Shown here piece after piece: positions 53,048 through 62,609 of a stretch of 64,000 nt of DNA. The translations under genes and the position numbers were made by a program. Under the pieces are notes generated by a model that made no database searches, was not told the origin of the DNA, and worked only from the letters and a program-made list of their open reading frames with translations. Source of the stretch: Aphanomyces cochlioides (Eukaryota > Oomycota > Saprolegniomycetes > Saprolegniales > Verrucalvaceae). Each line of letters opens with the position of its first letter. The first letter of the stretch is position 1. The stretch is from NCBI GenBank assembly GCA_019828595.1, contig JAHQRK010000003.1, forward strand, positions 2,914,001 to 2,978,000, written 5' to 3'.

Positions 53048-54703
53048 CAGTAAGCTCTCGCCTATCTCCGCAGTCCCCAGCACAAGGTTAGAATATCGAG
53101 TGCGGAGATAGCAGAGCATGATATTAATACAAATTAGAAGGTATTAAAAATATTTCATTGTCGACAATGGCCGAGGGACTGACTTCATATTGCTTTTGAG
53201 CTCGTATGGTACAAGGCAGCGGGGAGCGCCTCTGCGAGCAAGAGCGTCTGGCAATCCTCGCCGAGCTGGAGGCGCCGCGTGTTCGATCCGTCCGAGCCAT
53301 AGCTCGAGCGTTTCAAGTTGATGAGTCTGCCATAAGACAGCTATGGAAGAAGCGCTCTATCATTCGTGATAGGACACAAGGGGTTCCGCCACTCGTTCTC
53401 AACAATCGTCTGCGTTTCCAACCCGCTGCCCACGCAGAGCTTGAACAGCGCTTGCTCACTTGGATATCGAAAATGAGAAAACACAAACTCCCTGTGCCTC
53501 CATCAATTGCGTGCGTAAAGGCCCTGTCTTTTGCAAAGGAGCTCAATATAACGACGGACAATTACGCTGCATCACCAGGCTGGTTTCAGGCATTTCGACG
53601 GCGTCATGGCCTCGTCACAATATTGCTCCACGGCGAAGCCACCGAAATCGATCAAAATGACCCTGCTCAGATTGAAAAACTCCACGAATTCTCTGTGATT
53701 GTATCAACCAATAAGCCGTCATGCGTCTTTAACATGGACGAAACGGGACTTTTTTACCGTGTTCTGCCGCGACACACATTGCTCACACCCGACGAAGACC
53801 CGCGCAGTACACGAGGACGCAAGTCTCCGAAAGAGAAAGTCAGCGTTATTGTTTGTGCAAATGGTGACGGTTCGATTAATATCCCTTGTATAATCGTCGG
53901 CAAGGCTGTCCGTTCGGCTTGTATTGTTGGCCGTACATGGCCGACGCCTTACGTGGCGCAGAAGAACGCATGGGTCGACCGTGTGGTTTGTGAGGACTCG
54001 TTCAAGTCAATTTTCGTTCCATCTGTGAGAGCGCTCTGCAATGATCCTGTTTTATTAATCTTGGACAATGCCCCTGGTCACTTTCAAGCCTATGAAGAGA
54101 ATGGAATCCGCGTTTTGTTCTTTCCCCCAAGATGTACAGCGTGGCGACAGCCTTGCGATCTTGGTATAATCGCATCTCTCAAGAAGAGGTATAAATTCCT
54201 TCTCCTGCGCGACGTTATTGATTTTCAAGAACTCAGTGACGAGGCCAAAGACTCTATTCACGAAGTGAACAAGTATAAGCGACCTGGTTCCGCTGGCGTG
54301 AAGGATGGTCGACCAGCCACTATCTACGATGCTGCATTCTATACTAAAGCTGCTTGGGAGAGCGTCGAGAGCACTACCATTCGACATGCCTTTAATAAGG
54401 CTGACATTGAAATCAGCTGGCCTTCGAACGACACTCCAAGTGGTGATGACGATCGTAGCTGCGACGAACAGATTGCGTCCTTGATTGAGTCTCATGGTCT
54501 TGATTCAAGTGATGTGGATCGCTTTCTTCATTGTGACGACAGGGACTCGGAAGAGTATATTGCGTCCGTCATGGCTGAAATGGGATTAGAATAAAAAATC
54601 AAACTTATTTTTAAAAATATTTTTCAATCTCAGCACCGGTGACGTGTGTGATATTGTGTGAAATGCGGAGATAGTGGGTGCGGAGTTAAGCCAGAGCTTA
54701 CTG
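53048..54703. mobile_element. Pogo element 2, complete
   Basis: A 1656-bp element. TA at 53046-53047 and 54704-54705 flanks inverted ends beginning CAGTAAGCTCT, with near-match continuing to CTCCGCA. Internal TGCGGAGATAG motifs recur near both ends. It contains one intact transposase gene. It is a different pogo family from that at 3922-8430. Confidence 0.93.
53206..54594 (+). CDS. Pogo/Tigger-type transposase, intact
   Basis: 462 aa from the ATG at 53206 with no lesion. The N-terminal CENP-B/HTH-type DNA-binding region (~1-150) includes RAIARAFQVDESAIRQLW and SPGWFQAFRRRHGL. The DDE_1 catalytic core has NMDETGLFYR (Asp), LLILDNAPGH (Asp) and WRQPCDLGIIASLKKRY (Asp). The C-terminus is acidic (DRDSEEYIASVMAEMG). 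The gene occupies most of the 1656-bp element. It is the only transposase in the window that is both full length and unbroken, so it is the best candidate for recent or current activity. Confidence 0.92.
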   Translation: MVQGSGERLCEQERLAILAELEAPRVRSVRAIARAFQVDESAIRQLWKKRSIIRDRTQGVPPLVLNNRLRFQPAAHAELEQRLLTWISKMRKHKLPVPPSIACVKALSFAKELNITTDNYAASPGWFQAFRRRHGLVTILLHGEATEIDQNDPAQIEKLHEFSVIVSTNKPSCVFNMDETGLFYRVLPRHTLLTPDEDPRSTRGRKSPKEKVSVIVCANGDGSINIPCIIVGKAVRSACIVGRTWPTPYVAQKNAWVDRVVCEDSFKSIFVPSVRALCNDPVLLILDNAPGHFQAYEENGIRVLFFPPRCTAWRQPCDLGIIASLKKRYKFLLLRDVIDFQELSDEAKDSIHEVNKYKRPGSAGVKDGRPATIYDAAFYTKAAWESVESTTIRHAFNKADIEISWPSNDTPSGDDDRSCDEQIASLIESHGLDSSDVDRFLHCDDRDSEEYIASVMAEMGLE

Positions 54704-55700
54704 TACTGGTTCTGTTCCATACTGCGCCTAAGGGTTCCCTTATTGAGGGGCCAGATGAAAATATTGCCCTAATTACGCTGAGTGTCCGAGCAAACTACCC
54801 TTCTTTTCCATAATATTTTTCCAAGCCTTGATGGTGACTGCGATCTCACCCAACGCAATGGAACTTATGCAAATTCATCAAGAAAATCATGCATGGAACG
54901 ATCCAAATGGCGATTACGGACTCGCTCTTCTTATGTTTGCCGCCGAGAACGGAGCAACACCAGCAACATGGAACTATTTGACTCAAGCCAAAGAGAAGCT
55001 GCACGCAATGACTGCACATGCGATTGCCACAATGACTCTAGATGCATGGGATGATTTCGATGCGGATTCAACGAATTGAACGCGAAGTGCTCCCCTTGTC
55101 AGTAAAGAAAGGCCATTGGGATCTCGTGGAGCATCTCTTGGCTAAATATGACGACTCCTCCATGCGGTGCCTCGAAATATTCGAACTGCTGGAAGAGATT
55201 GTTCCTTCGCTGGACGAGTGTCTTACGATCCATATATTGCGTCTTCCGATAGTTCAAAGCACTCTCTATGATGCAATGATGCAGCAAATGAAGAAGCAGT
55301 GAGTTACTGCGCGCGTCGTTGTGTGGAGTTGGCCGTCTCTAGGCGCTCCATCGTGATTGTCGAAGAATTGGAGCGCATCGATGTTTTGCGCAGCTATATT
55401 TTTGCCTTCTGCTATCAAAGCCCAGCTGCGGATGCATCCCTTTGGGCGAGTGTCATGAAACGATATCGCGACAATGAAACTTGGAAGAATTCGCGCGCGG
55501 CATTCCTGGTTCAGCGGCGTAAACTTGGGCTACCAGACCACATGGGCTGGCGAATTGCGCAGAATTTGAATGTGTTTGATGGGGATACGATCGTGAAAGC
55601 AGTATGTCCATGGCGTCGAAAAGTGTGTGACTGTTCCGACTCCAGTGAGCTAGCCGCTGACGTTGATAGCGATAAGATGTTTGGAAGTAGTGATTATTAA

Positions 55701-56239
55701 TCACAGAGCGTACCCTGAAGCTTTCTGCCACGAACACGTTCTCGTGCTCCCATGACTTGGATCAATTCCTCTCCTATAAGCGAACTCTTTCATTCATGTC
55801 ATCCAACACCTCCATATCCCAGTCAGCCAAGTAAAGCATTGGCATGTGTGTCTTGCCCGCGTGTCTACGCGCAACTAATGCAAGATGAAGCCGAAGAGAA
55901 GATCTCTGTCGACAGCTTGATATGACTAGACGACAGAGTTCATCTCCATGGCGTGATGAAAGTGGTTACTCCTGAGATGGTCGTTCCAGTCGACAGCTCA
56001 CATCGAAATCATCAGTGATGAACTGTCCATTCGCCCGCCATCAAGACTCTTTCTCGACTCTCTCCTGGCTTTGATCTTGTCAGCATCTCGTGGTTTGGCT
56101 TTGCAAGCTGCCAAGTGTCAACCTAATCCTTATGGCTAGGAACACTTGACTTCGCCACGAGCGTCATATTGCGACGTCGCCTATCCACCGCCAGGTTGTG
56201 CGAGCTCATGTGATTTGTGCAATGTGTCGACTGTCATGG
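55701..56239. other. 3' flank of ankyrin copy 7
   Basis: Duplicate of the flank after copy 6 (48540-48900), with many substitutions. No gene was identified. Confidence 0.5.
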
Positions 56240-56500
56240 GCCAATCTTGGCGTAAATGCAGTCATGGTGGCTTCAATCTCACCCAACGCCATTGAAATGC
56301 CACAACTTCTTCAACGAAATGATGCGTCCCTCGATTTGAACGGTGATTGTGGACACGCTCTTCTTATGTTTGCCGCCGAGAACGGAGCAACACCTGCCCC
56401 ATGGGAATATTTGATTTTAGCCAAAGAGGAGCTACTACCTGCAATGGCTGCTGATGCTATTAATCGCAGAGCTTACAGTGATGCTTTCCACCGTGTATGA
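56240..56500 (+). pseudogene. Ankyrin-family copy 8 (internal fragment)
   Basis: Encodes LGVNAVMVASISPNAIEMPQLL and HALLMFAAENGATPAPWEYLILAKEELL, matching the second and third repeats of copy 7. It then loses similarity and stops at 56498-56500. The N-terminus and the C-terminal module are missing. Confidence 0.75.
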
Positions 56501-56676
56501 GATATCCTGCTGCTTGGTACGACCATGTCTCTCCTATTATCTCCACGATGAAACGAGTCAGCATTCGCGCAAGGCCTAGCACGATGGGTAGGATTTAGCT
56601 TAGTCTTTCCGTTCACTATTCCTTCAACGAGTTACTACACTCTTCTCTTCACAGGGAGGCAGCCATCGGCTTGCAT

Positions 56677-58308
56677 TTAAATCAATTCGAGTGCATCAAA
56701 GACCACGCTCGCGGCGAGGAACTTTTCGGCTGGATCTGGGCTGCCACTCGCAATGGTGAGCGAGATCTTGTTGGTGCCAGCAACAAACGCACTGGCGGGA
56801 ACATTGTACGTGTAGAGCACGTAATTGCCGGTCGTGACACCACGTGTGACACCGCGCGTTTTGACAGCAGACGTGGTCAAGACGGGGCCGTTCCAGTTGT
56901 TGACAGCCACGGATGGACGAGCGTTGCTTTGAGCTAGCGTGACGCCAATCTTGAGCACGTGGGCTTGGGCTGCTTGTTGGCTCGTGAGCTGGAAACTAAT
57001 GACGAGAGGATCATTCACGCCACGGAAGAGTGCGAGGGGAAAGTCAGCGGCGACGTTCTTGCCGACAGTGAACGTGAGTGGCTTGAAAGGGGTCATGCGG
57101 GCGTCGCTGGGATGCATCTTTTGGATCTTGTCGGCGTTGAGAAAGCCATCGGGGGTGCCGTCCCATTCTCCAATGGTCCACAATGGCGTCTTGTCATGAG
57201 GGTACGCCACCGTGATGTCGGTTGTAGCCACTGTGGTCGACACGACTACGTTGGCAGTGCCGACCGCGAGCTGCTTCTTGTAGATCGTCATTGTGTACTG
57301 GCCAGGCTTCATCAAGGGCGATTGGAACGTAAGTTTGCCGCCTGCTGAAATTTGCGTCCAATATTGTGCATTCGCGTTCTTGAATCCGACGACGACGTTG
57401 GAGCTCGCAAGAACTCCCTTAAGGTCGTTGATTGTGCCTTGGACGCGGCCACGTTGGCTGTCTGGAACAAATCCTTGCAGCTTTAGACCTTGGAAGAAGT
57501 TGAAATTGACCACGGACGTCGATGTAGGCGCTGGTCCATCCGTGAACACGAGAGCGTAAGGCCCATGGAAGCCATAGCGGTAGTCTTCGGTGCGGGTATG
57601 ATCCGAGTTCATGTAGAACGTCAACTCGTTCGCTGTCGCGACTTTGTTGTTGATGTCGCGGAAGAACGGACCTCCGCTTGAGGTTTCGTACGCTCTGTCG
57701 GACATGACAAAGTAGACGCCAGCCTTGGAGCCACGGACGCCATGGATCTGGTCTTGGTAGAACGGCACCGCCGAGTAATACTTGGAGCGCGTGATGTTGG
57801 CAGCCGTTGCATAGATGTCCTCGGCTTCAATAGCGCGCATTGAGCTGTCCTGCGTCGCTTCGGTGATGCCGTTCGGCACCGTGGAGCGGTCGAGACGGGC
57901 GAGGAAACGCAGTTCGGGGAGGACGAGGTCCGTCGAGTGGTACGTTCCCATGTACATAGCATTTTCATTCGCCCGGAAGAAGTAATACTGCGTCAAGCCC
58001 GTCTTGGAGCACGTGATTTGGATCGTCTGGGTCGAGCCCACGGTTGTCAATGCGATCTGACTCGACACAGAGCCAAGGCCAGAGTTGACGTGTGTGCGCT
58101 GTGACGTGTACTGGAGCTCTTGGCCGTTGTACTTGAGCGAGGAGATATCGCAGGACGCGCGGATCATCGTCAAGGAGAGCCCTTTGCCAGTGTTGATGAC
58201 CCATTTTGTGCTGTCCGAGCTGGTGGTAAAACCAAAAGACTGCGCCGTCGCATAGTTGACAGCGAGCAGCGTCGCCAGTAGCACCTTGCAAACCACTTGT
58301 GGGAGCAT
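56677..58308 (-). CDS. Secreted rhamnogalacturonate lyase, PL4-like (copy 2)
   Basis: 543 aa from the ATG at 58308 (MLPQVVCKVLLATLLAVNYA signal peptide, cleavage near TAQ-SFG). It is a close paralog of copy 1 along its whole length: IYMGTYHSTD, GGPFFRDIN, YGFHGPYALVFTDG, VPDSQRGRVQGTIND, FRGVNDPLVISFQL, NGPVLTTSAVKTRG. Candidate catalytic Lys (RSKYYS) and His (HGPY) are both conserved. It lies on the same strand as copy 1 but 54 kb away, single exon and intact. It is expected to be secreted for pectin degradation. Its divergence from copy 1 is spread evenly, so there is no sign of recent conversion. Confidence 0.88.
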   Translation of the reverse strand: MLPQVVCKVLLATLLAVNYATAQSFGFTTSSDSTKWVINTGKGLSLTMIRASCDISSLKYNGQELQYTSQRTHVNSGLGSVSSQIALTTVGSTQTIQITCSKTGLTQYYFFRANENAMYMGTYHSTDLVLPELRFLARLDRSTVPNGITEATQDSSMRAIEAEDIYATAANITRSKYYSAVPFYQDQIHGVRGSKAGVYFVMSDRAYETSSGGPFFRDINNKVATANELTFYMNSDHTRTEDYRYGFHGPYALVFTDGPAPTSTSVVNFNFFQGLKLQGFVPDSQRGRVQGTINDLKGVLASSNVVVGFKNANAQYWTQISAGGKLTFQSPLMKPGQYTMTIYKKQLAVGTANVVVSTTVATTDITVAYPHDKTPLWTIGEWDGTPDGFLNADKIQKMHPSDARMTPFKPLTFTVGKNVAADFPLALFRGVNDPLVISFQLTSQQAAQAHVLKIGVTLAQSNARPSVAVNNWNGPVLTTSAVKTRGVTRGVTTGNYVLYTYNVPASAFVAGTNKISLTIASGSPDPAEKFLAASVVFDALELI

Positions 58309-59036
58309 GATCCAATTCTGAAATGCCAAAGATTCACAGCCACACTGCAGCAAGGCGGACGGCATTCTTTCAGCTGGGCGGTTTATCCAACCCAGTCTTT
58401 ACGTTGGAGTTCTTCACCCAGTCCTGCATACAATTGCCAACATGAACTCTGCTGCGTCAGTCCGATGCCTCTCGCTTGTAACATGTTGTAACGTTCCACA
58501 GGTTGACCTTATGGAGAAATTAAGCATGCTGGGGTCGCGGCTTCACAATCAAATGTACCCAAGTCTCCTGATGTTCGTCGTCGCAGATTCGGAACTTGAA
58601 TCATCCAAACTGTGGTGAATCCAGTGCGTTGACCTCGAGTTTGGGTTCCACTTGTTGGACAAATCAAGGCACCACGAGTCTACAAGACCATGTTGACCAA
58701 CTCGAGATCCTTTTCTTGAGTAACATCCACTTGATTCTTGTTTCCCGAGCGAGGGAGGACAGCGAGGTGACAGTATGAGTTCCAACGTAAGTCATGGCCA
58801 ACCACATTTGAGAAGAAAGAGCAGAAGAAAGTCCTCCACCTCGAACGCACCATGCCTTCTTCGCTGATGAGGACACGAGAGCTTTTCAAGTCGAAGACAG
58901 ACGTGATAGCCGGAAGGCAGCGGCGGCCGTGTCCTCCTACGACGATTGCAGTGTTGAATCCGAATATGCCGTATGATACCGGATGATTTTCAATTCGCAT
59001 CGACAAAAGATCGCCAGAGTGTGTGACTGTTCAAGC
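58309..59036. promoter_or_regulatory. Divergent spacer between lyase 2 and the membrane-protein gene
   Basis: 728 bp between two opposed start codons, so it should hold both promoters. Minus-strand frames here (58549-58785, 58680-59006) overlap and lack domains. No promoter element was assigned. Confidence 0.4.
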
Positions 59037-61909
59037 ATGACGTGCCACCGCGTGTGGTTCCTGCGATGTCTACTCTTGGTCTGCGTTGGATGGCAAACGA
59101 TGGCGCAGGACGACGCTCAAGGTGAGCTTTTTGACATCCTCGTGCATTGCCATCGCGCTCCTAGGGCAAAGAATGACCGAGGAAGAGTCCCCTCATGCGA
59201 AAACATACATTGCGATGACCTCAGTGGTGACGATCACCGCCCTCATTTCGCTCTCGATCGTGTTTGAGCTTGTACAAGACTGAGCATTCACCATGTTTTT
59301 TCACGCGTTGGGTCTTGTGGTAGGGAGCAGAGCACCTTCGAAAGTCAACCGAGGACACCAACATGCCATTCATCAACACAATCTTCAGCGAGCTCACGAC
59401 CTTAGGCTTCATCGGGCTCGTTCTCTTTGTCATTTCAAAGTCGGGTTACTTGAGTCAGGTTATCTCCACCGAGATGGTTCCTCCAGCGTCGATTCATCTT
59501 GAGATAGATGTCCATTGTCCTCTTTGGCGTGCACAAACCATTGGAGCTCGAAGAAACAACGGAAATCCTTCACATGGCGCTCTTCCTCTTCATCATTATC
59601 TTTCTCATGCTTTGCCTGTAGCGCCTTCTCTCGCTTTGAAACATGCGACTCACATGTGTGGATGTCTAGGACGCTGCTCAAGTTTGGCGTTCAAGTCCAG
59701 AACGAGTTTCGAGAGTTTGAACGACGCGCGCCGTACGTCCAAGTCGTGGTGGCTGACTACTGCCTTGCGAGCGAGCCAGTAACTTCCTGGCGCGAGAGAT
59801 TCAATTGGCGTCGGGCTCAAGAAGTGGCGAAACGCAAGCGAGAGATGGTCTACGTGAGTCTCCGCCGTCGATTTGTCGACTTTCGATCGAACCACCCGGT
59901 ACGAGACGCAACATTTAGGCGGCGATGTCAATGATTCATGGTCAGGACCCCATTCGAGCCCATGAACTAGCGAAAGACTTTCAACTGGAGCGTGATTCAC
60001 GGTACTTCCGCAGCACGTCCGTCTTCTTAACCCCGACACAGGTTTCCATTCAATGAATACTTGGCCATCATTTCCGGGGAAGTCATGGCTCGCCTCATTC
60101 AAATCGACGCTGCGACTTGGGTCGCTCTCGAAGTTTGTCTCGTGTCGCTGCTCTTGGTCTGTTGGTGGGTCGGTCCTGAAAACGAAGTCTACGTCTTCAT
60201 GGCCGCTGGGGGATTCCTCGTCTTGCTCAATCAATTCGTGTACAATCGCATCCGCCGCATGCGCAAGCTCCTGACGCCGCCGATTTTATTCAAGAAGGCG
60301 GAACGATACCGCCGGAACGCTGAGTGGCGAACACAGCATAAACTGCCACCCTTGGTGGCTGTCAAGATGGATGAGACGATTCCACTGCTGCCGCGTGAAG
60401 TAATCGTCTCCACTGACAACCTCTCCCGTATCTTTTCCCACTAGGACTCGTTATTGTCCGATTTTATTCCACCGTACATTCATGACCTTCCTGTTGGAGG
60501 CGTTCATTTGAGCATCGATCAACTGAAACAAGCCCAGAAAGCTCTCCTTGGCGGCGGCAATGGCGTTCTCCTCGCTCTCTTCTCGACGCGGCTTGTCTTT
60601 CTCTTCACAGCGCTGCATTTGAGCGTCTTTGTCCTCCGCACGGCAGGTCAACTGGTCGAACGCACCGACATGGGACAAACCACTAAGCTGATCTGTGCCT
60701 TGCTGCTCGTCTTACCGAGTTGCATCGTGACTTCCATGTCGATTCTCATCGCTCGGGTTTGATTGTCTCCCTGCCACGTGCTGACAAGGTCCTAGGACGG
60801 ATTGTACGCGTTCAATGTCGAAGCATTGAAAGCGCCACGGGTGATCATCAAAGTGATGCGCCTTGTGAAGGCTAGACAGACATTAAGGACGCTCCGCTTC
60901 ATTGCCGAGATGAAAGTTTACCTCCGAGAACAAGATGGATACGACGACAATGCTGAAATCCTGCCAGAGCCGTCGCCGCCCGCCCAGGAAGCCCCTCGGC
61001 GGTCGTCTGCATTTGGTCAAACCGACACGACGAAGAAGAAAAAGCCCAAACGCCTTATGCTCCAGCACTTGCCGTCGTTTCACTTGGACGACTGTGACGA
61101 CTGGGATGCTCTCTCTCCACGCACACGCACTAACATCGAAGTTCCAATGTCGCCACTCAACGAACCAACGTCGAGTCTTTGGGGCGATTCCCAGACCAGC
61201 TCTCAAGTGAAGGATCAATACGAAGCCGAGACAGAGCGCCGTGAAATCAACGCCATCTTCTCGCTCATTGATCGCGACAAGTTGGCCATCCATTTTGTCA
61301 ATTCGTCGTACTGACTGGGGCTCTGTAGATCGGGCAAAATCTTGGTCGATGAGATGGAAGACTTTTTGCAAAAAGTGTCGCCAGACATGACGAAAGGCCA
61401 CGTCGCTCGGATCATGGCTGAGCTTGACCAGCAACAAACCGGCGGCGTCGTCTTTGACGATTTTGAACACTGGTGCCGCATCCACATTCACGTAAGGCTG
61501 CAAGAACGGCTTGTTTTCTGACGAGTCCTTCAGGACCAAGCTGCCCAACAGAACAAGGACCATTTGATGAAAGAAGTGTTCAAGATGATCGATACTGACA
61601 AGAGCGGCTACATCACCGTTGATGTAAGCAGCTTCTTTCTCGAAAAAGTGCTGGAGGTGATACACAATCGTGTAGGAATTCATTTCGATTTTCAAATCCC
61701 TTGGTCAATCCCTCGATCACGATGATGTGGTACGATAAAGACCTCGGTGAGGATTCAACGTTGTCCTTGTAGCGCGACCTAGTCTATCAAATGGATCGCA
61801 ACAACGATGGCAAGATCGACTTGACGGTACGTTGAGTCACTTGTATCGGTTCCTCTCACGCTCCACGCAATAGGAATTTCAAAAGATGCTCCAGAAGCAC
61901 GCCGTGTAG
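59037..61909 (+). CDS. MLO-like multipass membrane protein with C-terminal EF-hands
   Basis: Exons traced: 59037-59121, 59165-59271, 59324-59458, 59508-59617, 59670-~59898, ~60042-60399, 60445-60756, 60796-61280, 61329-61491, 61534-61623, 61676-61729, 61773-61826, 61874-61909. The junction between 59898 and 60042 leaves a one-base phase conflict; all others are GT-AG and in frame. A signal peptide (CLLLVCVGWQTMA) precedes TM segments (TSVVTITALISLSIVFEL; TLGFIGLVLFVIS; LHMALFLFIIIFLMLCL; WVALEVCLVSLLLVCWW; YVFMAAGGFLVLLNQF; two more in exon 7). The order and loop motifs (SELTTLGFIGL; HPxxFNEYL) resemble MLO proteins. The tail carries EF-hand loops: DRDKSGKILVDE, DTDKSGYITVDE, DRNNDGKIDLTE. 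A Ca2+-sensing role is likely; MLO kinship is tentative. Confidence 0.75.
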
Positions 61910-62609
61910 CATTTCCAATCTCACAAATATACAACGCATAATCATTTCTATCACTTTCAGCTCGTGGAATCCCACTGAGCTCCACCATGCTTTAAGCTAG
62001 TCTAGTTCACCATGGGCGACAAACAGTTCGAACGAGCTATCAACCATGAACATGACGACGATAGGAGACTGGCGTTCGAACCTGAAGGGTCGAGTTGTTA
62101 GTGTGACTGACACTGTGACCAACAGAAAGTTGTCGCATTGCAATGCCTCTCTTGTATTGAGTAAATTCGTTAACATGTACACTATCCAGGTAAAATTCGT
62201 CAACCTCAACAGTGAGTCGCTGTACAATCACGAGACTGTATTCCGAACTCCACTTGCATAGTTCCTTTAACATGGCGGCACGGCCTACCTGCCGCCTTTC
62301 CCGATGAGAGAAAATATAAAGAAATCCCTTTTATGTCCACATTAAGCCTCCCTCCTCCGAGCCATCCGCCTGGAGAAAATTTTACACTCGACCTCCGCTT
62401 CGCTTCGGTGAGCGCCATTTTCTGGGCGGATGTCTGACGTCGTCCTTGCAGTTTAAGGCTTTGTCAGTGAAGTTGTGCATTGATGAAGTACAGTAGTGTA
62501 TGTGCCTAACCTCCGCGCCAGTTATGAATTGATTCAATTGGGAGTAATGTTGACCAATCAGGTCTGTTGACTTAAAGAGTTGCATACACAACACATTTTG
62601 GAATCTTGG
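61910..62609. other. Intergenic region
   Basis: Between the membrane-protein gene and the Crypton-like gene. Short overlapping frames only. Around 62330-62420 is a CTCC/GGAG-rich stretch without recognisable function. Confidence 0.4.

Larger units (their letters stand above)
49775..54830. mobile_element. hAT-ended composite element 2, inside ankyrin copy 7
   Basis: Flanked by a perfect 8-bp duplication ATGGTGAC (49767-49774 and 54831-54838). The ends are imperfect inverted repeats, CAGGCCTTGGGAA on the left and the reverse complement of a right end reading CAAGGCTTGGAAA. Inside are a 278-aa ORF, an IS630-like transposase, a hAT C-terminal remnant (52381-53047) and a pogo element. The hAT transposase is mostly missing, so this copy is probably a carrier filled by later insertions. 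Confidence 0.88.
49638..55700 (+). pseudogene. Ankyrin-family copy 7 (split and frameshifted)
   Basis: The 5' part 49638-49774 encodes MASNAIEIFNNAIQSGDVVAVQSMLKTHP... to IALMV. An upstream in-frame ATG at 49587 is also possible. The 3' part from 54839 resumes at TAISPNAMELM and continues through LLMFAAENGATPATWNYL. Frame changes near 55060 and 55290 then separate KGHWDLVEHLLAKYD from the C-terminal module (VEELERIDVLRSYIFAFC; VQRRKLGLPDHMGWRIAQNLNVFDG). A 5056-bp element with an exact 8-bp duplication separates the halves. Confidence 0.85.

Noticed and set aside
33523..56500. Possible CRISPR-like or satellite array among the regular repeats
   Set aside because: The repeating unit is a ~1-kb gene with protein-level similarity, not short direct repeats with unique spacers, and the organism is eukaryotic.
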